Positions 1 through 11,655 of a stretch of DNA of 64,000 bases are shown in pieces. Where the stretch lies: positions 1 through 64,000 of the forward strand of contig JAACSU010000010.1 of the NCBI GenBank assembly GCA_010119145.1. Direction: 5' to 3'. The position numbers and the translations under genes were made by a program. Below the pieces are notes generated by a model. It searched no databases. It was not told the DNA's origin and worked only from the letters and a program-made list of their open reading frames with translations. This DNA comes from Candidatus Gracilibacteria bacterium (lineage in GTDB: Bacteria > Patescibacteriota > Gracilibacteria > BD1-5 > UBA6164). The stretch's first letter is position 1. Every line of letters starts with the position of its first letter.

Positions 1-1
1 T

Positions 2-118
2 GCAGATGATATTATAGTAATTGAAAATGGGAAACTCCTCGAGAGATGAACTCATAAAGAGCTTGTGAAAATGAAATGATTTTATAATGAAATGCTTGAG
101 TTACAAAGTTGATTTTAA
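2..118 (+). CDS. ABC exporter ATP-binding subunit, C-terminal end (partial)
   Basis: Only the last 38 residues are present; the frame is open at the left edge of the window. The stretch IENGKLLERGTHKELV is the typical end of an ABC-exporter nucleotide-binding domain, just after the H-loop. Three in-frame TGA codons are read as Gly; the one in ERGTH sits at the position that is nearly always Gly in the family. The gene stops with TAA five bases before the next start, so the two are probably co-transcribed. The substrate cannot be told from this fragment. Confidence 0.8.
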
Positions 119-122
119 ACTT

Positions 123-1172
123 ATGAAAAAAATACTACATCTCACGATTGCCCTGATTTTTATTGTAGGTTTTGGTTTATATTTTGGTCCAGAATACTGG
201 CAGTTTCGTGATGCTCAAAAGCTAGAATCTAGTAACGCAGAGGTAACTTCGCAATCTATCAAAGATTTTTCTATCAATTCTGTCCCAGACTTTAGGTGAA
301 AATTAGAACTCTACTCAACTCCAAATAAAGAGTTTTTAACACAAATAGTTTCTGAAATAGACGCTGCTCAAAATAATATATATGTAGAAGTCTATATCTT
401 CACAGAAAAGGATATGAGAGACGCAATTATCAGAGCTCATAATCGATGAGTAGAAGTTAAAATACTCCTTGAAAATAATCCATATCAAGCTCCATATCTC
501 AATGATAAGCATTATAATTCTTTTGTAGATGCTGGAATTGATGTGAGATGGTCAGATCCATTGAATTATTCACTCAATCACGCGAAGCTCTTGATGATTG
601 ATGAATTTGCCTATATTTCCACATGAAATTTTTCTTATTCATTATTTACTAAAAATCGAGACTTACTTGTAAAAATAGGTGATGTGTGATTTGTTCAAAA
701 ATTACGTGAATTATTTTTACTTGATTATGAGAGGATTGCTGGATGAGTGATTGATTCAAGACTCGTTTTATCTCCATCTCAAAGCCGTTTTAAACTAGTG
801 TCGCTTATAGAATCTGCTGCAACAAATTTGGATATTTATTTCCCATATCTTGCTGATGATGCATTGGAAGAACTAATAATTAAAAAATCTAAAGAGTGAG
901 TGCAGGTTCGTCTTGTAGTCGAAAAATTGTATTTTAATGAAAATCCAGAAGTAATTTTGAAACTTACGAATGCATGAATTATGGTTCAAGCTATGAAATG
1001 ACCTAAACTCCATGCAAAATCTATCTTATCAGATTGAAAACTTCTCTATATATGAAGTATTAATTTTTCCAGATATAGCTTAGATGAAAATAGAGAAATA
1101 TGAATATTGTTGCAAAATAAGGAAATAATCGAGAAATTTACTCATATATTTAGCTCTGATTTTGACTCATAA
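123..1172 (+). CDS. Membrane-anchored phospholipase D-like protein (two HKD motifs)
   Basis: 349 residues. An N-terminal hydrophobic segment (about residues 5-22) anchors the protein, with the catalytic part outside. Two PLD signature motifs are visible: HAKLLMID with H153/K155 and HAKSILSD with H297/K299, each followed by a Gly-x-x-Asn-Phe-Ser stretch. The family hydrolyses or transfers phosphodiester bonds, as in cardiolipin synthases, phospholipases D and some nucleases; this length and single anchor do not decide between them. The start was chosen because ATG AAA AAA precedes the hydrophobic helix, 5 bases after the ABC gene. Several glycines, including those after both HKD motifs, are TGA codons. 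Confidence 0.85.
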
Positions 1173-1246
1173 ATTATCGTGTAGATTCTTTACAAAAAAA
1201 TATATATGTGTTAATCTTTACTCATATACCTATTAGAAAAAAATCC

Positions 1247-3922
1247 ATGAGATTTATTTTCCGTGTTTTATGAATAATTATTATGACTCTTTGATTCATG
1301 GTTCTTATTGTAGTATGATTTTTTTCTGAGTCACAGTCATCTAAAGAAGAAATCGGTTTTTTGCAAAATAGTCTTGTAGATATCTCACTTTCTGAAATAA
1401 ATAATTGAATTGTATCAACCCATTTCTCTCAAAAGGAATCACTCTATAGTTCTAACAAGACAATTACTAAAAAGTGAACTGATTCACTTGAAGTAGATGT
1501 ATCTGAGCCATGATTATACCTTAGTTCATTTCGAGACTTAAACTCACAGCATAGTTTTAAAGCTTCTTGATTTGAAATAATTCAAAAATGAATTGGAGAA
1601 GTTTACATTGATACACAAACACAAACAGGAAGTGTTATGATTTTTGCACTTAATACTCCAGTTCAGCTTACTCTCAAGAGTAGCGAAACAACACAAAAGT
1701 ATACAGATATATATCTGCTACCTCATATGTATATTATTTTTGAACCAAGTAGATGAAAATTTTTAGAAAGTGCAGACTTTGTTAGAGTACAAACGGTGTA
1801 TCAACTTTGATATCTCAGTGAGTCACTGAGTAATATCTTACAAAAAGATAATATAGGAGTATATAAAAATAATTTTGAAAAATTTGTACTTCCACTTATG
1901 ACGGACATTTACGCAAGAGATACGATACAAAAAAATAATCTCATGGAAATTCAGTCGCAGAACATATCTAATATTCCTGCCTACGATATGATACAACAAT
2001 ATTCAAGTTTATTTTTCAATAAAGAAAAGAAAATTGTGTATTACAAGAATCTTATCTTACAGAATTATCTCGATATTTCTCGAATGAAAGAGATTGACGA
2101 TGGTTTAATAACAGAAACAAGAGACAATTTACAATCATTAAAATCTTTGAGTTCTGATTCATATATTGAAATGATAGAATTCAAAGAAATATTTGAATCA
2201 CTTTTAGTTTCGAGTGTTTCAGCTTGAGATAGTATTTCTAGAGTATGATTTGCTCTATTAGATAATAAAAACTCTAATATGAACTCATTTCTCTTTTCAT
2301 CATATGGGTATTCATTATATTGAAACTTAGATAAAAATCAGAAATATAATGAAGATATAGCAAAAAAATATATTCAGTCATTTCCTGTATTTAATTCTTA
2401 TATTTCTAAAACAACTCAGCAGTCAGAGCTTTTATACCAGTATTTCAGTTTATTTTTAGAAAAACAACTTACAAGTTTTCTCGATGATGAAAAAGTAAGT
2501 CAAAATACAACCATCATAATTGAAACACTGTCTCGATATATTGAAAACTCAAATCTTGCGTTCTCTCGTTCTAATATACTTAAAATTACATCATTATATG
2601 TATATAGTTCAATATTAGAAAAACTCGATACGTATATGAGAAGCGCATATTTTCAACCTGAACGTTCTGACGAAAATATACTTGTTCCAAAATCTGGACA
2701 AATTCTTTGATTTAAAGATCTTACACAACTAAAAAAACAAATTGAAATAATTTCATCTTTTTACAAAAAAACTTCGTATTTATTAGAGCCAAGCAATACG
2801 AGAGATAATGCCATTTCCATTAATATACAAAATTCTCTTACTGATATTTCAGAATATTTTATTGCCTTAGAAAACTATGAACTTTATATTGCGGAATATG
2901 ATGTTTCAAAACAATGACTTTTTAATCCTGATTCAAATTCTCAGGATGAGGAACTTACTGAAGAAAAAGGATGAGATTTTATATCACAATTTAACGATGT
3001 TGTACTTTCAAATACTTCTCTTAAAGTTATAAATAATAACTATTATGAATTTAAAAATGTAGTAATCCAGGGGAAACGCTTTGATTTTGACCTCTATCCT
3101 AATGCGTGAAATAAAATTCAAAATATCTCACTAGATTCTAAAAAATTAGGCTTTGTATATAGATTAGATCCGATTCAAAAAGAATGGGAAGAAAAATTTA
3201 AATCAGCATCTGAAGAGGAGAAAGATATTTATAACTTTTCCAATTTTTTCCAAATTACATTTTTACAAAAAACTGAATCATGAGTTCAGGAATTTGAGGA
3301 TAAAAAAGTCATATTAGATGAAGATGCGTCTGAAGTGGTATTTAAAAGAGATATTTTAGTGGCTTCGGAATTTAAGCCTATTAAAAAATTTATAGATATT
3401 CAATACAATGATATAACATTAGAAAAAAATAGCTGAAGGTATGATACCTATATTAATGATGTTGAGGTACTCGTACCACAAAATGCTAATGTACAGTCAG
3501 AGTATATATCACTTTTTAGTATGCAATATATGTACGGTGAAAACGAAAAATATTTTAAAAATATTAAAGTTAAAATCAAGAAATCTCTAAATTGAGTCCG
3601 TGTAGATACTTTTGGGTGAGAGCAAATATCCTTTGCATGAACGATTTCAAAAAATGAATTTATTTCATTTTATGAAAACTTTTTTCTATCACTGATAGAT
3701 TATTCTGATGTATATGATACAGTGAGCTCAAAATATAAATGAGTTCAAATTGATGTGAGTTATAACAGTATCACAAAGAAGTTAAGCTTAAAATTTGATT
3801 CTGCTTGAAAAAAATATACTATTTTATTAGAACAAGAGTGAGTCTATAAAATATTTGAGGGGACAAGAAATATTTTAGATGCTCCAGTTCCTCATTCAGA
3901 TATACGTACTTATCTTCCTTAA
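1247..3922 (+). CDS. Large membrane-anchored protein of unknown function
   Basis: 891 residues, read through many TGA=Gly codons. One hydrophobic helix lies at about residues 5-28; the rest is hydrophilic and probably extracytoplasmic. I recognise no family with confidence. Residues about 105-140 (FEIIQKGIGEVYIDTQ and following) loosely resemble the beta-strand pattern of FecR-like domains, which is weak evidence. The rest is rich in Asn, Lys, Ser and aromatic residues and looks mainly helical in the middle. The gene runs in the same direction as the PLD-like gene upstream and the small membrane protein 14 bases downstream, so it may belong to one envelope operon. It may be lineage-specific. 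Confidence 0.75.
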
Positions 3923-3936
3923 TGTAATTTTTAGAA

Positions 3937-4185
3937 ATGAAATATAAACAACGGCTTATGCCAAAAGTAATAGCTGGTATAGCTCTTTTAGCTTTATTTT
4001 GAGGTATACTTTGAACATGACTTCTTGTATTAGCAAATATGGCTAGTCAAAATAGTGCTCCAGAAATATCTCAAGATGAGCTTCAAGATTTCCTCAATAC
4101 TCTTAGTGGTTCAGCGTCCACATGATCTGAAATAGACACTCAAAACTGAGATACTCCTTCTCAAAGTTGAACGAGTAGTAACTAA
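3937..4185 (+). CDS. Small single-span membrane protein, unknown function
   Basis: 82 residues. A basic N-terminus (MKYKQRLMPK) is followed by one hydrophobic helix (about residues 11-32) containing three UGA-encoded glycines, then an acidic, Ser/Thr/Gln-rich tail. It starts 14 bases after the large anchored protein and is followed directly by a strong terminator, so it closes that operon. No family recognised. Confidence 0.7.
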
Positions 4186-4203
4186 TATTATGGTATAATA
4201 TAG

Positions 4204-4241
4204 AAAAAATATTAAAATCCTTTGATTTTAATATTTTTTTT
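4204..4241 (+). terminator. Rho-independent terminator
   Basis: Stem AAATATTAAAATC / GATTTTAATATTT with a four-base loop, followed by a T run. It ends the operon that closes with the small membrane protein. Confidence 0.85.
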
Positions 4242-4269
4242 GTATGATTAGTATTACTTTTCATACTTT

Positions 4270-4275
4270 TATAAT
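4270..4275 (+). promoter_or_regulatory. -10 box (TATAAT) of the abrB-efflux operon
   Basis: A perfect TATAAT ends 10 bases before the ATG at 4286, so the predicted transcript begins about 4 bases before the start codon. This supports ATG 4286 over the in-frame ATG at 4244. No clear -35 box was seen. Confidence 0.5.
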
Positions 4276-4285
4276 TTACCGAGAT

Positions 4286-4522
4286 ATGTCTTGTGATAAA
4301 AAACTGCAAATTCAATTGTGTGGAACCGCAAATATAGGTTCAAAAGGACAAATAGTCATCCCTAAACAAGCTCGAGAAGTACTTTGACTTCAACCAGGAG
4401 ATAGTGTGAGTATTGTTATTAAGGATAACAATGCTATTTGTATTATCCCAAACGAATCAATTGAAAATCTCTTAAAGTATATACAAGAAGATGAAAATAT
4501 GGAACTTATAACTACTCAATAA
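4286..4522 (+). CDS. AbrB/SpoVT-family transcription regulator
   Basis: 78 residues. The swapped-hairpin AbrB DNA-binding domain covers residues about 15-55: IGSKGQIVIPKQAREVLGL, then PGDSV and a beta-strand. G in VLGL is a TGA codon. Such proteins bind DNA as dimers and act as transition-state regulators or as antitoxins. Here no toxin follows; the next genes encode a lipoprotein membrane-fusion protein and an RND pump, with only 4 bases between abrB and the first of them. Local control of the pump operon is therefore the likeliest role (inference). A longer start at 4244 is possible but lies against the preceding terminator's T run. Confidence 0.88.
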
Positions 4523-4526
4523 TCTT

Positions 4527-6488
4527 ATGAAAAAAATAGCTCTCTCCATTTGAATACTTTTACTTATCGCGTGATGTAGTTCAAATGATGAAGTAGTTGT
4601 TTCAACAGAAAAACAAGATTTTATTGTTGAAACAAAACTTTGAAGCGAATTTCAAGATTCTAGTTTTTTAGAAAAATCTGGAAGAGTTTCTTCAAGCCAA
4701 GATATTTTACTCACCTCAAACGCTAATGGGAGAATTAAAACTCTCAGTGTTAAAGTTTGAGATAGTATAAATGCTGGTCAAACTATAGCAAGACTTGATG
4801 ATACACTTTGAAACTATAGTTTTGCTCTCCAAAGGGCAAAAAACTGAGTTGAGAGATCAAGTATTAATTTTGATTCTCAGAAACTACAACTTGATAAACA
4901 ACTATTTGATGCCCAAGTGAATCTTCAAAATCTCGAATTGAGTTTAGATACAGCGAAAAAAACAGGTGTACAAAATGTTATTCAAGCTAAAGATTCCATT
5001 CAAAATAGTGAATTTACAAATACGAATACTCCTACAAATTTACAAATTGAACAAATAGATAATACTATATCTAGATTAGAACTCGAATATCAAAATAAAA
5101 TTATTTCAGATCAAGAGACGATTGAGTGATTTAAATCTAACATAAAAAAAGAAATTATATCTCTCACATTTTCAATAGATGATATAATTGAGTTCTCTGA
5201 TAATATTCTTAAAGTTTCAAATAACGATATTAATAAAAATATTAACTTTGATCAATTGCTTTGAGCGTGAGATTCTGTTCAAAAACAAAGAAGTAAGGAT
5301 ATATTACGAGAGCTCATAGATTATAGAAATAGTTCAACCTACATAACATATCAGGAAAAGCTGAACTCTTGAAATGTAAGTGAGGGAGAACTTTTGGAAA
5401 TCATTGATTATCTTAATGTGTGATATTCTACTTCAAAAAATCTCCTCACTAATCTCGAAATCACACTTAACAACTCATTGGTGAGTATTGGCCAACTCAG
5501 TCAAACTCAGATTGATGCTTTTGTTTCTCAAATCAATTGATATGAATCGAGTATCCAATGAAGTTACAGTGCTTTTATATCTCTTTCAAATACGATTAAA
5601 AGTTTTCTGAGAACCTATGAAAATACACAACTATCACTTGTTAAAAATATAGACTTACAAAAAAAAGATAAAGAAATTCAAATAAAAAATAAACAAATTC
5701 AGGAAAATAATCTTCAAGCTTCTGAGTTGAATGCTACGATTTGACTAGAAAAAATACAAATATCAAACGCGGATACCATTGCATGACTCCAAAATCAAAT
5801 TCTTTCTGCCAAAAATACCATTTCAAACTTAAAATCAAGCTATGATGTATCTCTTAGTAGTTTGAAAAATGCAATTGCAGAATCAAATATTGCTCTCGCG
5901 TCTGCGCAGAATGATTACGCGAAACTTACTATTCGATCTCCTATAAACTGAACCGTTTGAGAAGTATTTGTTGATGTGTGACAAGAAGTAGCTTCATGAA
6001 CGCAAATAACTAATTTGCTCAGTGATAATACTCCAGAAATACAAGTAGCATTTTCAAGAGAAGAACTCCAGTATATTACTATTGGTCAGAAAGTATTAGT
6101 AAATACAGCAAATGAGTCTATCTCGTGAACTGTATATTCATTATCAGATATTGCAGATAAAAATCTCAATTATGTTTCAACCATAGTATTTGAGAGTGGA
6201 GTAAATTTTATTTGAGATTTAGTAGAGGTCCAAATACCTATCAGTACCTCGCAGACTCTCTATCCTATTAATATAATTTCAACAAATGGAGATGGTTCGT
6301 GAACGATAAATATTCTGAGAGTTGATGGAATTAAACAAGCACAAGTTGTTCTTTGAGGTATTTATGGTGAATATGTAGAAGTAATATCTTGTACTTTTGA
6401 AGAGAGAGATTGTGAAAATCAAAAAATTATTATGACCGATATTTCAAATTATGAGAGTCAGAAATTTATGCTCGTTGAAAAAAAATAA
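4527..6488 (+). CDS. HlyD-type membrane-fusion lipoprotein of an RND efflux pump
   Basis: 653 residues. A lipoprotein signal is clear: MKKIALSIGILLLIAGC with the modified Cys at 17. An N-terminal biotinyl-lipoyl half (about residues 60-110, SANGRIKTLSVKVGDSI) is followed by a very long coiled-coil region (to about residue 470), the second lipoyl half (INGTVGEVFVDVGQEV) and a beta-barrel (QYITIGQKVLVN). This is the adaptor order of RND/MFP systems. At 653 residues it is longer than the usual 380-450 because the hairpin is extended. It precedes the RND gene by 3 bases, so the two form a pump in a cell that probably has one membrane; the partner channel, if any, is not here. Confidence 0.88.
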
Positions 6489-6491
6489 AAT

Positions 6492-9400
6492 ATGAAAAAA
6501 ATAAAACCAGGATTTTTTACTTTTTGGGTTGAAAATTATAAGACATCATTTTTACTTCTTTTTCTCATTATTCTTATTTGAGTTGCGTCTGTAATTGTAA
6601 TTCCAAAAGAATCAAGCCCAGATATTAAGTTTGGTATCATATCTATTGCTACATTGTATACTGGAGTGAATCCTCAAGATATAGATAGTCTCATAACTGA
6701 AAAGATTGAAAATGAGATAGAGGATATAGATGGAGTGAGTAAAATAACTTCAACTTCTTCTGTTTGACTGAGTAGTGTTACAGTTGAGTTTGAAAACTGA
6801 ATCAATACGAGAGACGCACTGACAGATATTAAGGATGCGGTTGATAGTCTCACTCTGCCTACTGACGCTGAAGATCCTATCGTTCAAGAAATATCTACCA
6901 AGAATGAGCTTCTATTTGATGCTCTCTTATATGGACCGAGTGAAGAGTATGATATTTTCACTCTCACATCTCTTGCTATAGAGATGAAAAATGAATTAGA
7001 AGGAAAGTGATGAATAGCTTCTATAGATATTTGATGAGCGAGTACAAATCCACTCTGAGGATCTTCATCGTGAGAGAGTGAATATGAGATTCAAGTACTT
7101 GTATCAAAAGCGAAGCTTGATAATTTGAACCTGAGTCTTTGAAGTATAGTTTCATCTATCCGTACCTTCAATAAAAATACACCACTTTGAAATTATACTA
7201 TTTGAGATTTAGAATATGACTTTCGTATAGAAGGAGAACTATCGGATATTAAAGATTTAGAAAATATTATTGTTTCAGGTGACTGAGTTTCGAGAGTCAG
7301 ACTTTGAGATATTGCGACATTTCAAAAAGAATATCCAAATCAATGAATTAAAAGCCTTTGATTCTATGAAAAAACAGGTCAAAACTATGTAGCACTCTCA
7401 TTTAATAAACAATCTGGGGATAATGTTTTTTCTGTATCCAAGACTGCAAAGGCAGTGTTACAAGATTATATACAAACACAGCCAGAATTTAAGGAATTGC
7501 AAGTTAAATATTCCCAAGATCTCGCTGAAACAATAATTGAGGATTATAAAAACCTTGCTAATACAGCCATTCAAACTCTCGTATTAGTCTTTGTTGTCAT
7601 ATTTCTCTTTGTAGGTTTGAGAGAATCACTTATAACAAGTATACTTCTCCCACTTTCATTTTTTATCACATTTGCAGTACTCAATATCATTGGGATTTCT
7701 CTAAACTTTTTGACAAATTTTTCACTCGTTCTCACTCTTTGAATAGCTATTGATACTATTATTGTAATTATAGAATGAGCTTCAGAGCGACAAAAACTGT
7801 GATATAGTAGGAAAACTGCAGTCATTCTCGCTGTGCAGGATCTCAAGTCACCACTTATAAGTGGTACTGCAACAACACTCGTTGCTTTTCTCCCCCTTAT
7901 TTTTCTCCCTGGAATAGTAGGGAAATTTCTCTCATTTATTCCCATAACTGTTTTTGCAACACTTGTTGCTGCTCTAGTACTTTCTCTTACACTGGCTTCT
8001 GCATTATTTTATAAGCTGGCTGCCAAGAAAAAGATTTATCATAGTGATCCAGCTCATGAAGAATCACTTTCTGATGAAGAAAAAGCATTTTTACTCGAAG
8101 AAAGAGTATGAAAAACAGAAAGGAAAGATGATAAAAAAAATAGAAGAGAAATAGTTCTTGAAAAAATCTCAAACGGATATTTCTATGTTTTAGGAAAATT
8201 TATACACAATAAATTTTCGAGACTTATGGCTATTGCGATTCCATTTGTATTACTTGTGCTAAGTTTTGTGTTTCTTTCACCATCAATTTGATTCACACTT
8301 TTCCCAGCTTCTGATGAGGGAATTATTAATATAAATATAGAAGCTCAAACGTGAACAGATGAAAAGTCACTTGAAAAATTTATTCCTCAAATAGAAAATA
8401 CTATCTCGTCTTTTCCTGAGCTCAAAGTATATTATGTTACTGTGAAAGGGAATAGTATGTCAGTGTATGTAGAGCTTACAGATGCAATTCAAAGAGAGGA
8501 TGATTGACTCAGAGATGTGTTTGAAGTAGAAGAGGAAATTCTTGCTGGCCTTGACTCACTCGTTTCAGCCTGACTCAAAGTTGAAATAGCAACTCAAGCG
8601 AATGGTCCTCCTACGTGAGCTCCAGTTTGAGTGAAGCTAAACGCAGCAAGCAGTAATGACATTTGAATCCTCAAAGAAGTTGCCAATGACTTTAAAGAGT
8701 ATCTGGTTGGAGTTGCTGGAACAAAAAATGTTTCTGTTTCATCAAAAGACAATCCAGGTCAATTTGTATATCGATTTGATACACAAAAACTCTCTTTTTC
8801 TTGACTGACTCCTGATGATATAACAGGGTGACTTCGAGCTAATCTTTCCTGACTGAGTGCTGGAACCATAGCATCACAGTATGAGGATAATGAAATCAAG
8901 GTTCAAATTGCTGAATATAAAGACTCTGTGAGTCCTACAGATATTCAAAATATTATAATATCTACAGCTCAGTGACAAGTACGAGTAGGAGACTATCTCG
9001 ATTATTCTTTTGAGCCAGCTCTTTCTAGTATTAATAGACTTGATGGTAAGATTAATATATCAGTAGAATCTGAGCTTGAAAATGGGACTCTTCCAACTGA
9101 TGTCCAGCCACTTCTCGAAGATTTTGCTGCATCCTATAATTTTCCTTCTGGAGTGAGTTATTCTTCATGATGAGAGAATTCTGAAAATGCAGCCCTAATA
9201 CAAGCGACCGTATTTTCATTTTTTATCTCTCTCTTTCTTATATTTTCAATTCTTGTTCTTCAATTTAATTCCTACACACAACCTGCTATAATACTTTATT
9301 CTGTGATACTTGCACTGTTAGGAGTAAATATAGGTCTCTTTGCTACTGGTAATCCATACTCAATGACTTTTGGTATTGGTTTTATAGCACTTACTTGAGT

Positions 9401-9743
9401 AGTAGTAAACGATGCAATTATATTGATTGATAGGATTAATAGAAACTTAGATAGACTCAACTCAAATTTTGCACCTGGGACTTTAGTGTTGGAGGATTAT
9501 GTAAAATGACTCGTTGAAGCTTGAAAATCTCGACTTCAACCGATAATTGTTACGACTCTTACAACGGTATTTTGAGTGCTTCCACTCGCTCTCCAAGACC
9601 CATTTTGGGCAGGACTCTGATTTACTATTATATTTGGTCTTGTAGCAGGTTCTGCCATGACTTTATTTGTTATTCCAGCACTGTACTATACTATCTACCT
9701 CAAGAAAAAAATGAGGGAATGAGAGATAAAAATAGAAGAATAA
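6492..9743 (+). CDS. RND-family efflux transporter (AcrB/MMPL superfamily)
   Basis: 1083 residues, the normal RND length. Visible parts: TM1, then the periplasmic-type porter domain (TLYTGVNPQDIDSLITEKIE), TM2-6 (from about residue 355), a second porter half and the last helices. The TM4 motif GIAIDTIIVIIEG keeps one of the two AcrB proton-relay aspartates (D407 equivalent), with Thr at the D408 position. TM10 reads GVVVNDAIILIDR, with Asn where AcrB has K940. That is closer to metal-type RND pumps, so the substrate is uncertain. The gene is co-transcribed with the fusion-protein gene and ended by the hairpin at 9761. Without TGA=Gly it breaks into many pieces. Confidence 0.92.
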
Positions 9744-9760
9744 AATTTTTTATATCTAAC

Positions 9761-9795
9761 AAAAAGACTCAGGAATGTTCCTAAGTCTTTTTATT
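9761..9795. terminator. Bidirectional terminator containing the stop of the DUF2256 gene
   Basis: Interrupted stem AAAAAGACT-AGGA / TCCT-AGTCTTTTT with A and T runs on the two sides. It serves the RND gene (+) and the DUF2256 gene (-), whose TAG stop (9781-9783) lies in the 3' arm. Confidence 0.75.
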
Positions 9796-9927
9796 TCTTT
9801 TACACCTCTCGCTACAGTATAAGACTTCATCAAAAGTATGCTTCCATTTTTTACGAATCGTAAATGGCTTTTGACATATTTTGCATAACTTTGCCTCTTT
9901 TATTTGTCATCGGTCTAATATTTTCAT
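9781..9927 (-). CDS. DUF2256 small zinc-finger-like protein
   Basis: 48 residues, too short for most gene callers. The sequence shows the DUF2256 pattern: LCKICQKPF, RKKW, then DEVLYCSERCKRN, with two CxxC/CxxxC pairs likely to bind a metal. In other bacteria this family is often encoded beside cryptochrome/photolyase genes. Here it begins 3 bases after the stop of a class I photolyase on the same strand, so it is surely co-transcribed with it. Its function is unknown; the pairing suggests a role linked to photolyase expression or assembly (inference). Confidence 0.85.
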
Positions 9928-9930
9928 AAT

Positions 9931-11262
9931 TTAATCTATGGTATTTTTCGTATAGGATGCTTTATAAATTTCTCTGGCAATTTTTGTTTCTTCTCTATGA
10001 TCTACAATAGTTCTTATATATCAAAGCTTATTTTCAAGTGGATCATGAATCGATTTTAATTCTTGGTTTTCAAGTTCAGGAATGTATTTTTTTATATATG
10101 TAGCTTTTGCATCAAATTTTTGAGATTGTAAAATAGGATTAAATATTCGAAGTGGTTTTGGATCAGCTCATACACTTGCTGACCACTGCCAGTTTCACAA
10201 GTTAATAGCTTCATCGTAATCAAGTAATTTAGAAGCAAAGTATTGTTCTCAAAGTCTCCAGTCTATATGCAGATCTTTCGTCAAAAAACTTGCGACTACC
10301 ATTCTCGCTCTTCCATGCATCCAATTTGTACTATTTAATTGCTTCATAGCTGCATCAACTATAGGATATCATGTTTCTCCATCACACCATTTTTGAAAAA
10401 GATATTCATCATTTGACCACTTAATATCCCTATATTTCTCTAAGAATTCTTCTTGTTTTGTATTCGGAAAATTATAAAAAATATGATGCCAAAATTCTCT
10501 CCACGCAAGCTCTGATACAAAACTCTCGCTAGTATATTTAGCTTTGTTGTAAATCTGACGAATAGAAAAAACTCAATGTCTATGATAGGGAGAGAGTCTT
10601 GAAATCCCATCGATTCATAGGTCATTTCTGTCTTGGTTATAGGATTTTTTGATATGATTTTTGAATCTTTCCTGACCAAATTTCATAGTGAAGTACGGAT
10701 GTTTTGGTGTATCAACAAAATCCTTTGCTTGAGTTTGCTGGGTAGTTTTGAGTTGTGTAAATTTTTTGAGTTCTAACTCATGAAATTCAAATTCTACTTT
10801 TTGCCAGAGTTTATAAAAGGGAGTAAATACTTTTCTTTGTTCCACCTCATGTGGTTCAACGAGTAAAAAGTCTTTATGAGATTCAAATTTACATCAAAGA
10901 TGCTTTATCTTTTCAGCTACTGTTTCATCTCTTTTTTTTCAATAAGTCCCATAACTTGTATTTGTAAATACACATTCTATTTTATACTCGTGTACTAGAC
11001 TTGGAATAATATCTTCGGGTTTCCCAGAAAAAACTATAATTTTTTCACCTCATATATTTTTTAAATCTTCAGATGCATATTCAAGTGCTTCTCTGAGAAA
11101 TCAAAATTTTTGATCTGTAAGTCATCCGAATTTTGGAGTAATGTTTTCATCAAAAATAAAAATAGGAAGCACTTCCTCCGAGTTATGTACTGCCTCAAAC
11201 AATCAAGTGTTGTCTTGGATTCTGATGTCTTGTCTGAACCAGAAAATTGATTTTTTATACAT
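9931..11262 (-). CDS. phr: Class I deoxyribodipyrimidine photolyase
   Basis: 443 residues. The N-terminal alpha/beta antenna domain begins [17 protein letters not shown]. The FAD-binding helical domain ends with [58 protein letters not shown], the standard C-terminal signature of class I CPD photolyases; the Arg, Asp and Asn contacts to flavin lie in these segments. The enzyme uses FADH- and light to split cyclobutane pyrimidine dimers. Its start overlaps the end of an upstream 109-residue ORF by 8 bases, and it is followed by DUF2256, giving a three-gene operon. Second and third photolyase relatives lie at 13.2-14.8 and 17.1-18.5 kb. Confidence 0.93.
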
Positions 11263-11584
11263 AGCTTTTTATTAATTGTTTCATAACTTTTATTTCTCAC
11301 GATTTTATGGGGAATCCATCTTTGAGTATTTCGGCATTTCAGGTTTCTGAATTTTTTATAAGCATAAGATTATCCCAGTTTTTAACTTGGCAAACCTTCG
11401 ACCACACATTTATAAGATTTATTCTATCTTTTTGTGTGATTTCTAGAAACTTATTTTTAAGAGCTCTGTCGTATTTCATCTTCTCAAATGTATGTAGGTG
11501 ATGGGGAACTCATCTTGATCCTAGATTAATTCAAGACTTATTTCAACGAACTAATTGGTCTATATGTTCTAATTTTATTTTCAT
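11255..11584 (-). CDS. Hypothetical protein translationally coupled to photolyase
   Basis: 109 residues (MKIKLEHIDQLVRGNKSGINLG...), hydrophilic and basic, without signal peptide or membrane helix. Four TGA codons are read as Gly. I recognise no family. Its stop overlaps the photolyase start by 8 bases (ATGTATAA), so the two are translated from one message. A short segment, [19 protein letters not shown], ends the protein. It may be a photolyase-associated factor, but nothing in the sequence shows the activity. Confidence 0.7.
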
Positions 11585-11655
11585 TTGTTTATAAAATAAG
11601 TGATTATTTAAAATACTTTGTATACTATCTTATAGTATATTAATAATAATGCTGT

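Noticed and set aside
4244-4285. Longer N-terminus for the AbrB-type protein
   Set aside because: The start would fall right after the terminator T run and before the TATAAT box at 4270; ATG 4286 fits the family length.
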